NCBI GenBank assembly: GCA_038373885.1
Contig: JAWZYV010019552.1
Location: 761,001 to 825,000, forward strand
Source of the DNA: Cheiracanthium punctorium
Lineage: Eukaryota; Arthropoda; Arachnida; Araneae; Cheiracanthiidae
Direction: 5' to 3'
Length of the DNA stretch: 64,000 bases
Shown here piece by piece: positions 42,837-52,724 of the stretch; within the stretch, counting starts at the first letter, position 1; the number at the start of each line of letters is the position of its first letter. Made by a program: the position numbers and the translations under genes. Below the pieces are notes generated by a model, which did no database searches, was not told the origin of the DNA, and saw only the letters and a list, made by a program, of their open reading frames with translations.

Positions 42837-43530
42837 TAATACACCGAAAATTAATTGACACAGTTAAAAAATTCATGGAAAAGCAATAAATTGTCATATG
42901 AATATGCTGTGTGCACAATAATAGTTCACACGCTCACGAATGTTTTTTGACATCGTAAAAAAAAAAGTTACTTCCAAATTGTGTTCAAAGGTGGCTCTGT
43001 ACCGTCGCAGTAAGAAAAACAAATGTGAGGTGTATAATCATTTTATTAAACAGAAAGAAATACCTTTCGTTACCAGAGTTTAATGTGTGCACCTTTTGTT
43101 GCTCGAACCACATCTAAACGGTACTGAAGTTCATCCCATATGTAGCCCCCATGTTCTAGCTGACATGGACTGCGGTTTTTTTTTTTTTTAAACATGTTAC
43201 GAAACTTTCTCTGAAATGTAGTTACGGATTTAGATCCGAAATACCAACCCACGCAATGCGCTTGCTCAGTTGCAGTCGCCATAGCTGGCACGAATATTCC
43301 CACACCGTCAGTGATGTTTGAAACTCACGAAAAATCCCTATTGACTCTCATTGCTGAAAACTGGAGATGTAGCACCATCTATGAACACATTTTGGAAGTA
43401 ATTTGTTTCGATATGGAAAAATAAATTCTTGATTATGTGTAGTATTACTGTGCAAACTACATATTCATGCAACAATTTGTTGCTTTTCTGTGAATTGTTG
43501 AAATGTGTCAAGCACTTTTCGGACACCCTG
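42837..43530 (-). mobile_element. Internally deleted mariner-type element (DUF4817 class)
   Basis: The right end reads GTGTCAAGCACTTTTCGG, then ACACCCTG and TA. The left end has ACACCGAAAATTAATTGACAC followed by a shared inverted block (GAAAAGCAATAAATTGTC, ATGAATATGCTG), giving inverted arms of about 100 bp with a small loss at the left tip. The left boundary is approximate. It encodes only a fused remnant of the transposase. Confidence 0.75.
43070..43303 (-). pseudogene. Transposase remnant: DUF4817-like N-terminus fused to C-terminus
   Basis: The 77-residue frame has MATATEQAHCVGWYFGSKSV and then TTFQRKFRNMF, resembling the helix-turn-helix N-terminus (DUF4817) of a Tc1/mariner-superfamily transposase. 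After a Lys run it jumps to GGYIWDELQYRLDVVRATKG and AHI, which is the usual C-terminal end of the same protein (W.E..YR.DV.R.T.GAHI). The entire catalytic core, roughly 250 residues, is missing, yet the frame stays open across the junction. Confidence 0.7.
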
Positions 43531-43757
43531 TATATTTAAAAATAAACTATCTCCGAATTAAGGTAAAACTTGTCTGATATTGTCGGCTGCTGTGTAAAAT
43601 GAGCTATTAAAAAAATCCGTGCCCAAGAATTGAAATGCTCCTATCGTTCTGGAGCATAACATTTGAACGCTCTAGCCCGGAAATCTCACGGACGCGATAA
43701 ATAGAGGGAGAAAGCTCAGCCCGTGATTTTGGCGGGGTGAGAAGGAAAGGGTTAATG

Positions 43758-43905
43758 TTTTCGATTACGATTAGATTACGTAATCCTAAATATTAGTTTT
43801 GTAGATTACGATTAGATTACGTAATCCTAAATATTAATTTTGTAGATTACGATTAGATTACGTAATCCTAAATATTAATTTTGTAGATTACGATTAGATT
43901 ACAAT
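43758..43905 (+). repeat. 41-bp tandem repeat, about 3.5 units
   Basis: GATTACGATTAGATTACG followed by TAATCCTAAATATTAATTTTG repeats with a 41-bp period, differing by one base between units. Confidence 0.93.
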
Positions 43906-44196
43906 AATCAGACCAATAAAAACTTTAGATAGCGATTACGCATCGTGAGATTACGATTAAATTACGATTCCAAAATATATTTTTTGTGAACATTCGTAGC
44001 TTTTTAACTGTACAATTTTGACGTAGAAGACTAAACTTGTTAATAAAAAATATTAAAAAACTGATGTTTAAAAGATAAAATAATTAAAACAATGTAAACT
44101 AGCATACATGAAAAGATCCTTGAATACAGGTTTAACCTGTTTAAGTAATGGCCTGCAATAATATGATAGCTGAGATTTCCTCCCGTCTCCAGGGTT

Positions 44197-44369
44197 CAGT
44201 GGCGCAGATACGGGAGGGGCGGAGGGGTTAGGGGGATTGTAACCCCCGATGATGAATTATTTTGTCATACAAAATGTATTTTCTTCACACTTACACACAC
44301 AACATATATTTATATATATACATACATATATGAGTCTCTTCCCATGAAAAATTTCTCGCTACGCCACTG
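44197..44369. mobile_element. hAT-like MITE with exact 8-bp TSD CCAGGGTT
   Basis: The ends CAGTGGCGCAGATACG and CTCGCTACGCCACTG share CAGTGGCG with the copies at 5650 and 27691. CCAGGGTT flanks both ends exactly (44189-44196, 44370-44377). The interior holds a TA/CA run near 44290-44330. Confidence 0.9.
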
Positions 44370-44639
44370 CCAGGGTTGTTACTCAAAAGTGTTACCTGGT
44401 TGGGAAATATAGGAAAATTCCTTATGTTCAGCATTTTTTCCTGTGTTTCTTCTATAGGTTCATTGTTTGTCACAGTTCACGCTACAACTTGTCAAGAGTC
44501 TCTCGATTTTTCCAGTCTCTTTCGCAAATGAATTCTTTAAAAAGCTATTCAAAAGTGGCATCATCTTCTTAAAGAACAGCCTTTAAAAACGTTCTGTGCT
44601 CTAGGATTTTCTGTAACGACCTCGCCGCAATAGAGACTC

Positions 44640-44800
44640 TTCCCCAGTTCTTGGCTCCACCTCCCGACGTCTCCTTAGAGAGTCCCGGATGCGCGCAAGA
44701 GATGCCGGACTTCCTCCCGGACTTTCTGCGCGCAATCTTGGGGAACGTCTTGACGCTCACTTGCTCCGGACGGAGAGGGGAGGGATGGCCCGAATGTCGT
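44640..44800. repeat. GC-rich dispersed segment G, copy 1
   Basis: GGCTCCACCTCCCGACG, AGTCCCGGATGCG, CTTCCTCCCGGACTTTC and GGGGAACGTCTTGACGCTC are found in the same order at 48085-48210. Reverse-strand reading gives VKTFPKIARRKSGRKSG here and LKTFAQNCGAG at the other copy; similarity at protein level is limited, so coding is doubtful. Similarity to segment G' is suggested by the (G)GGA.ACGTTCT phrase. Confidence 0.5.
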
Positions 44801-44889
44801 CTGCGCCGAACATTCGTGCGCGCCAGCCCCAAATTTTTCGCCATTTCAACTTTTTCGTTTTTCTGCTGCTTAACACTTTTCAACAAAGT

Positions 44890-45400
44890 AAAAAAATCGT
44901 TTATTATTTCGTTTGTTTGTCTGTGCACTAACTGCCGTCAGTAGGCATGGATCACTTCGAATTTACATATGTTGTTCCTGCGAACTCTTCCACGTAGCCT
45001 ATCGAAAAGGGTGTACTGTACGTAGTACTAGTTATTTCACAGGAGCGCCAAAAGAAGCACACTGCATGACACTCTGGGCACTCATTGTTCAAAGCGTATC
45101 GTATTTTAGAGGTAATCGTCTACTTCAAATAGAACAAAACGGATCTATGTTATTAAGGATTACAAAATAAAGCCCTCCGTCGAAAGTAGCATGTGTAACA
45201 TTTATGCTTCTGGTACAGGAGCACCCAAAAGAATTCCATTTAAAACGTTTGTGATATATTTATTTTAAATGATTTAGTGGTATGATTTTATCTTAAAGGG
45301 GTTATTTTATTTATTATTCTGAAATATTTGTCAAAGTGAAGTTGGTTATACCGAGATTTTACTGTACACTTTCCCAACAACCTGTCTTCAGTTTTCTCCA
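44890..45400 (+). repeat. Dispersed repeat J, with pogo-like right end
   Basis: AAAGCGTATCGTATTTTAG, GGATTACAAAATAAAGCCCTC, GTCGAAAGTAGC and GGAGCACCCAAAAGAATTCC recur in order at about 51060-51180 (AAAGCGTATCTTGTATGC, ATTACAAGATAATGCTCTG, GTTGAAAATAGCG, AAAGCACTCAAAACAATCCC). The end GTTATACCGAGATTTTACTG resembles a pogo/Tigger-type terminus in reverse. Confidence 0.45.
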
Positions 45401-45410
45401 ATTTTCTTGG

Positions 45411-46060
45411 CATTTTTACTTTCCGAACATGCACCCTGTAAGGAAAGTATTGTCATCATGAAAAAATTCGAATCCGAGATTTGGGTGGATGGACACACAC
45501 GTTTTGAGGTTTTCTGAATTCATTGATGCTATTTTTACGAGATGTGTGTGTGTGTGAGTGAACACGATAGCTCCTGAACGGGGCATTCGATCGAGCTCCA
45601 ATTGGGTATATACGTTATAAACCACCGTCGCAAGAGCGGTATTGATTTTGGTGGGTATAGGACTTTTTCTACAGGGCTACGACCCAGATTTCTTTTACAG
45701 GATGGCCTATGGGAGGAAATTCTTGAAAGTGTGCTAGCGTTTAAACGATACATTCGGTGGAGCTGAAATTGGGTATACATGTTATAAACCACCATTATAA
45801 GACCGGTATTGATTTTGAAGTGCATAGGACTTATAGTTTTTATACAAGGCTACGACAAAGATTTCTTTTACAGGATGGCCTATGGGAGGAAATTCTTGAA
45901 AGTGTGCTCGCGTTTAAACGGTCCATTCGATTGAGCCTAAATTGAGTATATAGGTTATAAACCACCGTCGCAAGACCAGTATTGATTTGGGTGTGTATAG
46001 GACTTATAGTTTTTCTACAGGGCTACGACCAAGATTTCTTTTACAGGATGACCTATGGGT
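45411..46060 (-). mobile_element. Family B microsatellite-bearing module, reverse copy 4
   Basis: It starts with ATTTTTACTTTCCGAACATG, the family B right end in reverse, followed by a GT microsatellite (45543-45557), GAACACGATAGCTCCTGAAC and two full 173-bp units plus part of a third. It ends at GACCTATGGG without the AAATCTGGAGTGACTCC end, so it is truncated. Confidence 0.85.
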
Positions 46061-46199
46061 AATCCGGGGTAATCCGAGGTAATCCGAGCAAAATTGCTAG
46101 TAGGGATGGTAACTACACAAATTGTATTTGAAGAACGTTTATAAAATCCGCTTGTATCGTTCCTCGTTGTAGAATTCTTCTCCTGAGCGAAATAAAATT

Positions 46200-46975
46200 G
46201 AATAAGTAAGTATAAGTCGAGAAATTTCGGACAAAAAAAAGGCTTTAAAGTGGGGGTGAAGGGGTGGGTGTGGAGGTCGACTTATACGAGGGTCCTTAAT
46301 TTTTAATTTCTTTTTGTTTTAAATCAGAAGTCAAAAATACCCTTTTAAAAGGCAATTGTTACCTTCCCGCATTCCATAAGACAATGACGTCGTTTAAGGT
46401 TGATTTCCATACCAGGAAGAATATAGCGATACAAAAATTGAAAACGTGTATCATGTTTCATGTTGTTGTGGGATTACGGCCCATTATCTACACGTGGGCT
46501 CTAAGCGCCGAAGGGTAAGGTGCCCCCGTGAAGGTCTTTCTAAGGGATCCTAACCCGATACATGTATCATGATGAGTCGAGATGACAAAGGAATTTTGTG
46601 AATTGTTTGACAAGTTCGATACTGAATCGGATCTTGAATCAGTTTAACTTTGAAACTAGTACTTTATACCATATAATTCTATCAGTAGCGTCCTATTATT
46701 ATTATTCATTATTTTCAGTTTAATTTTGTATACTACTTTTGCATATTATTATCTTTATTATTGTATATTTAGTACTTTCCTTTTTTCCAGACGATTTCGA
46801 ATAAATGTATTTTTAAAAAATCCAAATTTCTTGATAAGGTGGAAAGTGGTGGGTCGACTTATACGCGGGATTTAAAAAAATTCAAATTTCTTAATCAGAA
46901 AAGTGGCGGGTGGGGGGTCGTCGACTTATAGGCGGGATCGCCGTATACGTGGTTAAATACGGTATTTGAAACTAT
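46200..46975. repeat. GTCGACTTATACGCGGG repeat
   Basis: GGTCGACTTATACGAGGG (about 46277), GGTCGACTTATACGCGGG (46854) and GTCGACTTATAGGCGGG (46921) recur, and the right edge in reverse reads ACCGTATTTAACCACGTATA. Phrases of this kind sit at the ends of widespread cut-and-paste elements in animals, but I see no matching left terminus. Contains a type 2 SINE fragment in reverse at about 46505-46560 (AAGGTCTTTCTAAGGGATCC). Confidence 0.45.
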
Positions 46976-47235
46976 CTAAACTTTCACATGAAAACATAAA
47001 ATCACCCTATGAGGGCTAGAAAAATATTGTTAATCTTGAAAATTTGCTGTTCAATTTAAAAAAGAATGGAAAACCAAGCAGAAAATTATTGATTTTTTAA
47101 ACTAAGTATCACTTAATTTTCTACAACTCCTTCCATTTATTTCTTGGTATTTTGTATGCATTACCTGTACTGATGAGCATTGTTTAGTATTCTTGTGCTA
47201 TTTCTTTCAAGCACGGGATTTTTGTCTACGCGGCG

Positions 47236-47799
47236 TGCAGTGGTCAGTTTTCCGTTGGATCCATGTTTTCTGACCATGATTTGATATTTCGAACGGAAAC
47301 ATGGACTCTCCCTTCAGATGATTTGCAAATACCAGGATTCACTTGGGTCGAACGGATAGACAGTGGTTTACAAAACAGAAAACCATCTGGAGTTAGAATT
47401 TTTATAAAGGAAAACTGAATGAAAACGCTTGACCCGTGCCTACACGAGCCTGATCAAGGGTGTTCCAAGGGTCATTGCACATATTCAAGATCAAGTGAGA
47501 TTGGCAGTGACATACGCTAGTCCTCGAATTTCTCATGAAGATACATGAGACGCTCTATTCGAAACGTTGCCGAAGGAGGGTGATGGTAAGACTGTTTGAG
47601 TAGGAGATTTTAACGTAGAATTCCATTCCGATCCAGGATCCAATTTCGTAACTGAAATGGATACTTTAGATTTTCCAATACGCACCCATCCAAAACATGT
47701 CACCACTAGGGGCCAAACAACAATGGATGCCATTGTCAGCGACAAAAGGATGCAAACAGGAGTCTATAGGAGCACTTACAGTGATCCTTTTCCTCTATA
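47236..47799 (+). pseudogene. EEP endonuclease domain pseudogene (LINE or Helentron)
   Basis: In the first part the frame reads TETWTLPSDDLQIPGF and WVERIDSGLQNRKPSGVRIF, then stops at 47418. A second frame continues VRLAVTYASPRISHEDT, a TGA, DALFETLPKEGDGKTV, a TGA, VGDFNVEFHSD, and later PIRTHPKHVTTRGQTTMDAI and STYSDPFPL. The order TETW, Y.SP, GDFN, TRG...TTLD-like and SDH-like is that of apurinic-type endonucleases in non-LTR retrotransposons and Helentrons; the catalytic His of SDH is Pro here. Frameshift and two stops make it inactive. No reverse transcriptase or helicase lies nearby. Confidence 0.8.
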
Positions 47800-47822
47800 G
47801 GGCAGAATGGATTAAATAGATT

Positions 47823-47879
47823 AAAAAAAAAACTGAAATTCTTCCAGCCGAGTGCGTCCATAAAATCTGGAAGAATTTC

Positions 47880-47891
<12 letters not shown>
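47823..47891. repeat. Perfect 25-bp stem-loop followed by poly-T
   Basis: Arms AAAAACTGAAATTCTTCCAG and CTGGAAGAATTTCAGTTTTT, extended by A/T runs to 25 bp, flank a 19-nt loop. The T run continues to 47910. It may be a tiny foldback element or the product of template switching. Confidence 0.9.
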
Positions 47892-47910
<19 letters not shown>

Positions 47911-48084
47911 CCATATTTTAACTTTTACCAGCATTCGTCGTTTTCCCGCATTCATCGTTTTTTTCTACGCACCCCATGAAAAACGATCGATCGAGGTTCT
48001 ACTGTCCCAAAATTTTCATTCATCTCCATCACCAGTCTGTTCGATATTTCTTAATTCGCCAGAAATATCCTTTCCCGTTTTCTC

Positions 48085-48210
48085 GGCTCCGCCTACCCGG
48101 ACACTTTCTTGGGATCTCCCGGATGCCGTTTTTCCCGGACTCCCGCCCCACAATTCTGGGCGAACGTCTTGAGACTCCTCCTTTGCCGGATACCTCTTCG
48201 ATTGGCTGAG
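48085..48210. repeat. GC-rich dispersed segment G, copy 2
   Basis: GGCTCCGCCTACCCGGAC, GGGATCTCCCGGATGCCG, TTTCCCGGACTCCCG and GGGCGAACGTCTTGAGAC align in order with 44640-44800. Just downstream, CAGTGAAACCTCTCTGAG with GAGACCACC repeats (48259-48305) resembles a pogo/Tigger-type terminus. Confidence 0.5.
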
Positions 48211-48305
48211 GAGTCCAGAATATCCTCCTTGCGCTGGAGTCGATGTGAGGGAGAAGTGCAGTGAAACCTCTCTGAGAGACCACCTCTACTAAGAGACCAC
48301 ATCTC

Positions 48306-49416
48306 ACAAAGACCGTTTATTTGTGGCTCACGCTTCTGTGTACAGGATTTCCCACATAGTGGTAACACGCTTTAATTAATTATTAAAGCGGTTTTAAGTG
48401 GGTAATGTCAATTGAAAAATTGTTCAAAATAAGGTGTGAAAAAAACACTGCGTTTATACAAAATCCCTCTCGTTAATTGATAAAAATTTATACCCGTTAA
48501 ATTTGTAGACGTACCCCGTACAAAAAATTCCCATTTAGTAACAAGCACATACGCTGATGCACGAAATTTCGTCCGTTAATTATAAAACTTCTCGCGTCGT
48601 AACGTTTGAGATATCTTTAAATAAATAGGGTCGGGGGCTGTACGTGAATTTCAATGTAAATGCTTATTGCTTCAATGCGAAAAATTATTACGAAAAATTT
48701 TATTAAGTTGTATTCAAGCTTGACAGTTAGAGTGACTTAAATTCGGCGAGAAAATATCTGCTGACTCATTTTTTTTGTAATCTCCAAGCTTGCTGCAAGC
48801 TTAAAATGAATTGAACTGTCAAGCTTGTATTAATACGTCCAATTCAAAGAAATGTCAAGCTTGATTTAAGCTTATGTGCTGTCTGGGCTCAATGCGAAGA
48901 CATCGCCCGTTAAAGGGTTAAAGCTGTACAGAAATCCTGTGACGTCAATCGCTTTCCAAATTATTTTGCAACCGAAGCCCATCGGATCATCACCCGCCTT
49001 TTCCGATCAGGGATGATCCTTGGCGTCTCCAGGTCTGGGTCTTACCACCCCCCCCCCCTCCCAATCCTCCCACCTCGCACATGACCTGGGACTGAGTCAC
49101 ACTCGCATCTCCTCCCACGTCACGTGAGATAGCCCCCCCCCTCCATTTCGTGTCGTCCCCCCTTTTCATCCCGGAAAAGAGCATCTCCCTGGTTTCCCAG
49201 GTAGAGCGATGTCCGGTGTATCCGGACGCAGCGGGCGAGATGAGAGGGTCCCTCCCCTCCCCGTTATCGTCCCCGTTCGGAATGTCAGGTGTGGCGGGTC
49301 AGATAGTGATTGGCTGATAATGATTGTCCGATATGAAACGTTGGATATCTATCGCTTGATCTTTAGTTTTCTTCGACAGCAAATCCTGTCTGTAATGAAC
49401 TATTGGGTAGTTTTTA
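48306..49416. other. Unassigned stretch with AAGCTTG cluster
   Basis: Between about 48715 and 48875 the palindromic phrase CAAGCTTG or its half occurs six times (for example TCAAGCTTGACAG, CCAAGCTTGCTGCAAGC, TCAAGCTTGATTTAAGC). C-runs occur near 49050 and 49133. No gene supported. Confidence 0.5.
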
Positions 49417-49864
49417 TTAACCCTTTAACGCGCAGTGTTCCCGCTCTGGGAACACCTAACTCGGACGTTTTGACTGTTGCCAGCCACGAAGAATAGATTG
49501 GATGTCTATAAAAAGAGTGGCGGGTGACAGAGCTCCACGAGAATCCTTTAATTTTTTAAGCACGTCATTTCCCGTCAAAAAATGGTCACGATTCTTTGCA
49601 ACAGCACTGACATCTGCTGAAAAATGGAAGAATGCGAGAACAGCTGGATAGATGGCCCAATGCCGAAAAAAGGGCAGCCGTTGCCTTCGCTCGACTGAAC
49701 GACCAGCAGGATGGCGGGCGAGCTGACGACAAAAAAGCGTCTCTAGATCTGTTGCACGCGATGAACGTTTCGATCGTCCACCCTCTTGCTGGTCGTTAAG
49801 TCGAGCGATGGCAACGGCTCCCCTTTTTTTAGCATTGGGAAAGGGTTGCGCCTCAAAGGATTAA
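49417..49864 (+). mobile_element. Family A TTAA foldback element with shortened centre
   Basis: TTAACCCTTTAACGCGC to CAAAGGATTAA. The subterminal hairpin GTGTTCCC..GGGAACAC is intact. The centre of the palindrome is reduced: the first arm ends at GATGGCGGGCGAGCTGACG and goes straight into GACAAAAAAGCGTCTC of the second arm. Confidence 0.9.
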
Positions 49865-49887
49865 CGGTGTATTACCTTCACCTGTAT

Positions 49888-50344
49888 CAGTGGCGCACCC
49901 AGGATTTTGGTTTGGGGGGGGAGGACTGGGGTTACAAATACTGCTGTACTCTGTTATAGTGAACTCAATTACAGCTATAACTCTCTTATAACGTCAAAAT
50001 AGTCACACACAAGCCCACTATCAATATAACTCGTTATCGAGACTTCAATAATTATCCACTCTTTCCAGTTATGTTGTACCCAAGTTTAATATTTATTTTA
50101 TACAGTAACAGTAAGTATTTATTAAAAAACCAACATTCCTCCACTTTCAATTAAACCCCCCCCCATAAGAAATAATAAAAAAATGTAAACAATTTAAAAT
50201 ATAAAATTTTTTAATTCATTAGTGATAATTTTCAATTTTTAAAGTGTTTCTCATTTAATTCTCCTCGTTTGGGGTGGGGGCTTTGTCCCCGACAGCCCCC
50301 TCCGTCGGCTCGGAGGGGGCTGGAGGCGTGGAGGGTGCAGGGGA
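49888..50344. repeat. Lone CAGTGGCGCACCC terminus and flanking sequence
   Basis: CAGTGGCGCACCCAGG followed by a G-rich run resembles the left end of the hAT-like MITE family, but no matching right end was found. A perfect stem-loop AGCCCCCTCCG-TCGGCT-CGGAGGGGGCT lies at 50294-50321. Confidence 0.45.
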
Positions 50345-50415
50345 GAATGTACTTCATTTGTTTTTATGTACTCAAATCGTGTGATTTCGGTACATAAATA
50401 CAAATGAAGTGCAGT
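50345..50415. repeat. Small palindrome with family I core
   Basis: CTTCATTTGTTTTTATGTAC and GTACATAAATACAAATGAAG are near-perfect inverted arms around CAAATCGTGTGATTTC, which is the ATCATGTGAT core of family I. Confidence 0.7.
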
Positions 50416-51704
50416 GGTGAAATGAACTCTTCTATTCTGAAAAAAATGTTCAGATTATGGCGGCGTTCATTAGAGAGGGAGATTAGAAAATGCTAGAACG
50501 TAGTGAGTTTATACAATGTACAGAGTATTGACTTGGTTAGCCGTTACCCAGATAGAGGTACTGAAGTTAGATTGGGTGGAGAGTGTCATTTAAGTCAAAT
50601 TAAATTCAGTCAGAGCTGTACTCTACTACCTCTTTCTCTCTTTTATTAAGTTTTACTAAACATACAACAAAATTACTTAATTATAGTGCAGACTCTCGAT
50701 TATCCGAGATGGTTTGGAAATGTCTCGTCCCGGATAATCAAATTTATTCAATTTTGCTGGAAATATTTGAAAATGATATAGAAAATGTTAATTTAAAAAA
50801 ATAGTTAATTATTAATTTAATTAATGCAAAATAAAAAGAATGAATATAAATCTTAATGTTATTTTAATTATTCGCACTTAGTCCCAGTGGAATAACTGTA
50901 ACTAAATGTCAGCAATTGCAAGAGTGATTATGATTGGCCGATTAGAAACGTTCTGTCAGTCCGTCTTTAGTTTTCTTCGACGGCAAAATGGATTGTTAAA
51001 AAATGTACACTTTTGTATGTAATGCACCACGTACCTTATTGAAAAGGCAGTCATAGTTTAAAGCGTATCTTGTATGCAAAATGTATGTGTGTTAAATATT
51101 ACAAGATAATGCTCTGCGTTGAAAATAGCGTCTGTAGCATTTGTAATTCTACAAAAGCACTCAAAACAATCCCTATGCATTCTGTGGCGGCTTAGAGACA
51201 AGTTTGGTGTTTCTTTGCATTAACTCTTTGCAGCACTATTTCTTTGAAGTAACGTGCCGAAATAACAGAAAAGTGTTTCTTCCCTTATTTCAAAATATTT
51301 ATAACAAATCTTCATAAGGTGAATTCCGGTGAATGTGTTTTCGCTAAAAGTTTACTTTGCCTATTTCATCAGAAGAATAAAAATAGGTAGAGCAAATCGC
51401 GGAAGGTTAAAATTCAGAATGCTTCGTAATAAAACTCACCTGAATAATCATTACCTACTTTAAAAGTTAACTCTACAGTGCATACTGCAGCCCGCTGGTT
51501 ATATTCTCATTTTTCCGTATCAAAAGGAAATTTTGTAGCTTTTGCCTAAAATATGCATTTAAAATAATTATAAATCTGTTATGGAAAGAATTTTTAGTTT
51601 TTAAAATGTATGGCAATATTATATTTTTAACCGAACAAGAACGAATTCGCAGCAATTGCATCCAGCTCGACGAATCCATTTTGGTTCTCATGCTAATTGC
51701 TAAA
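50416..51704. other. Unassigned stretch, includes relic of repeat J
   Basis: CAGACTCTCGATTATCCGAG with CCCGGATAATC (50690-50750) resembles a Tigger/pogo end. 51050-51190 matches repeat J at 44890. No gene supported. Confidence 0.45.
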
Positions 51705-52724
51705 TCCTTATAAATAAAAATGAAATTCTGTTTGTTTGTTTGTTTGTTTATTTGTTTGTTTGTTTGTTTGTTTGTGGATTTGATTCGTATACAAATCCAC
51801 AAAAGTGGACCTATCAGCCTGAAATTTTGCACAGATATGTAAAATAATATAGAATAAATAATAGTCCACTTTAAAACTTTGAAAGTCCACCCGTTCCCGG
51901 AATTTAAGAAATTTTTTATGTTCTCCACGCAAAAAGCGTTCCGTAATTGTAACCCTGTAGTGAAAAAAGTGTGAAATAAGGATCGTGGTTGCCATGTGTG
52001 GCGATTTTGCCGAATAAAATGTTTTAAATTCTCAAAGTAAAAATAAAAGAATAATAACGATTTTTTTTGTTAGTTTATATTCGTAAGGTTATTTTTTTAA
52101 AATTATAATATCGTGTGCATGGGAAATCGGAGCAGGAATGAAATGTTTTATACGCAAAACAATAAGAATTGAAGATTTCCGAGGCTAATATGTTAAAATT
52201 TTTTAGTTTGGCGAAAAAATAAAATGGCTCAAATGCCGAGAAAGTGAGTTCTAGCGATTTGCACTGTTTCCGGCTTGGAGCAATTTACTGAGAGCTTAAG
52301 GAAACGGATTTTTGAAAACAAGTGCAAAGGTTTTATTAGAATACAGCGTTAAATTTTAATGATCCGTGCGGAAATAATGCAGTTATTAAGGGATTTCAAG
52401 CGATCTATCTTCAGCATTCTCGCCAATTGAGTGCATTGATTTTAGTTGGGGGAATTCCGCCAAATTTCAGATAATTGAAATCTTCGCATATAGTACATCG
52501 GAGTAACGATGAATAAAACATGTTATAGTTGATAATTTAAAAAATGAGGCTGTATTAAGGGATTCCACTTTTCAAAAAAATCCCTGGCGGTTGAACCATT
52601 TCCCATTTTGATTGCTGCTAAGTCAATGCTTCGAATGACTCCCTGAAAAAACTCTTGCAAAATGGCGTATATTGGCACTTTGGCGAGGCTTAGATTTGAA
52701 ACTGGATTTTATTTGAGACTGGTA
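51705..52724 (+). mobile_element. Helitron-like module R1
   Basis: It starts, after an A, with TCCTTATAAATAAAAATG, a Helitron-type 5' head, followed by a (TTTG)n run (51726-51775). The body has GAAAGTCCACCCGTTCCC, GTGGCGATTTTGCCGAATAAA, AATATCGTGTGCATG and CACTTTGGCGAGGCTTAG. The whole segment is repeated at 53633-54622. It ends GAGACTGGTA directly before the next head at 52725; no CTAG end or hairpin is present. The reverse frames over the TTTG run are spurious. Confidence 0.65.

Larger units (their letters stand above)
42440..43755 (+). mobile_element. Family F TTAA element carrying a nested mariner-type element
   Basis: It begins TTAACCCCTTAAAAAGTCG and ends GAGAAGGAAAGGGTTAA. The parts at 42440-42836 and 43533-43755 align with the complete copy at 18985; the part between is a separate element. 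Without the insert it would be about 620 bp. Confidence 0.85.
42355..43985. repeat. GATTACG-rich element, split by a TTAA insertion
   Basis: Left part (42355-42439) has CGATTACGTGGTTGCGTAAT and TGATTACGATTACTTTTCC; right part (43756-43985) has 41-bp tandem units of GATTACGATTAGATTACG, then GATTACGATTAAATTACGA. Arrays of this kind are often subterminal repeats of hAT elements, but I cannot find terminal repeats or a duplication. Family F at 42440 is inserted in the middle. Confidence 0.5.

Noticed and set aside
51473..51995. 151- and 95-codon reverse frames over the TTTG repeat
   Set aside because: They are kept open by the tetranucleotide repeat and encode KQTN repeats; the second module copy breaks them.
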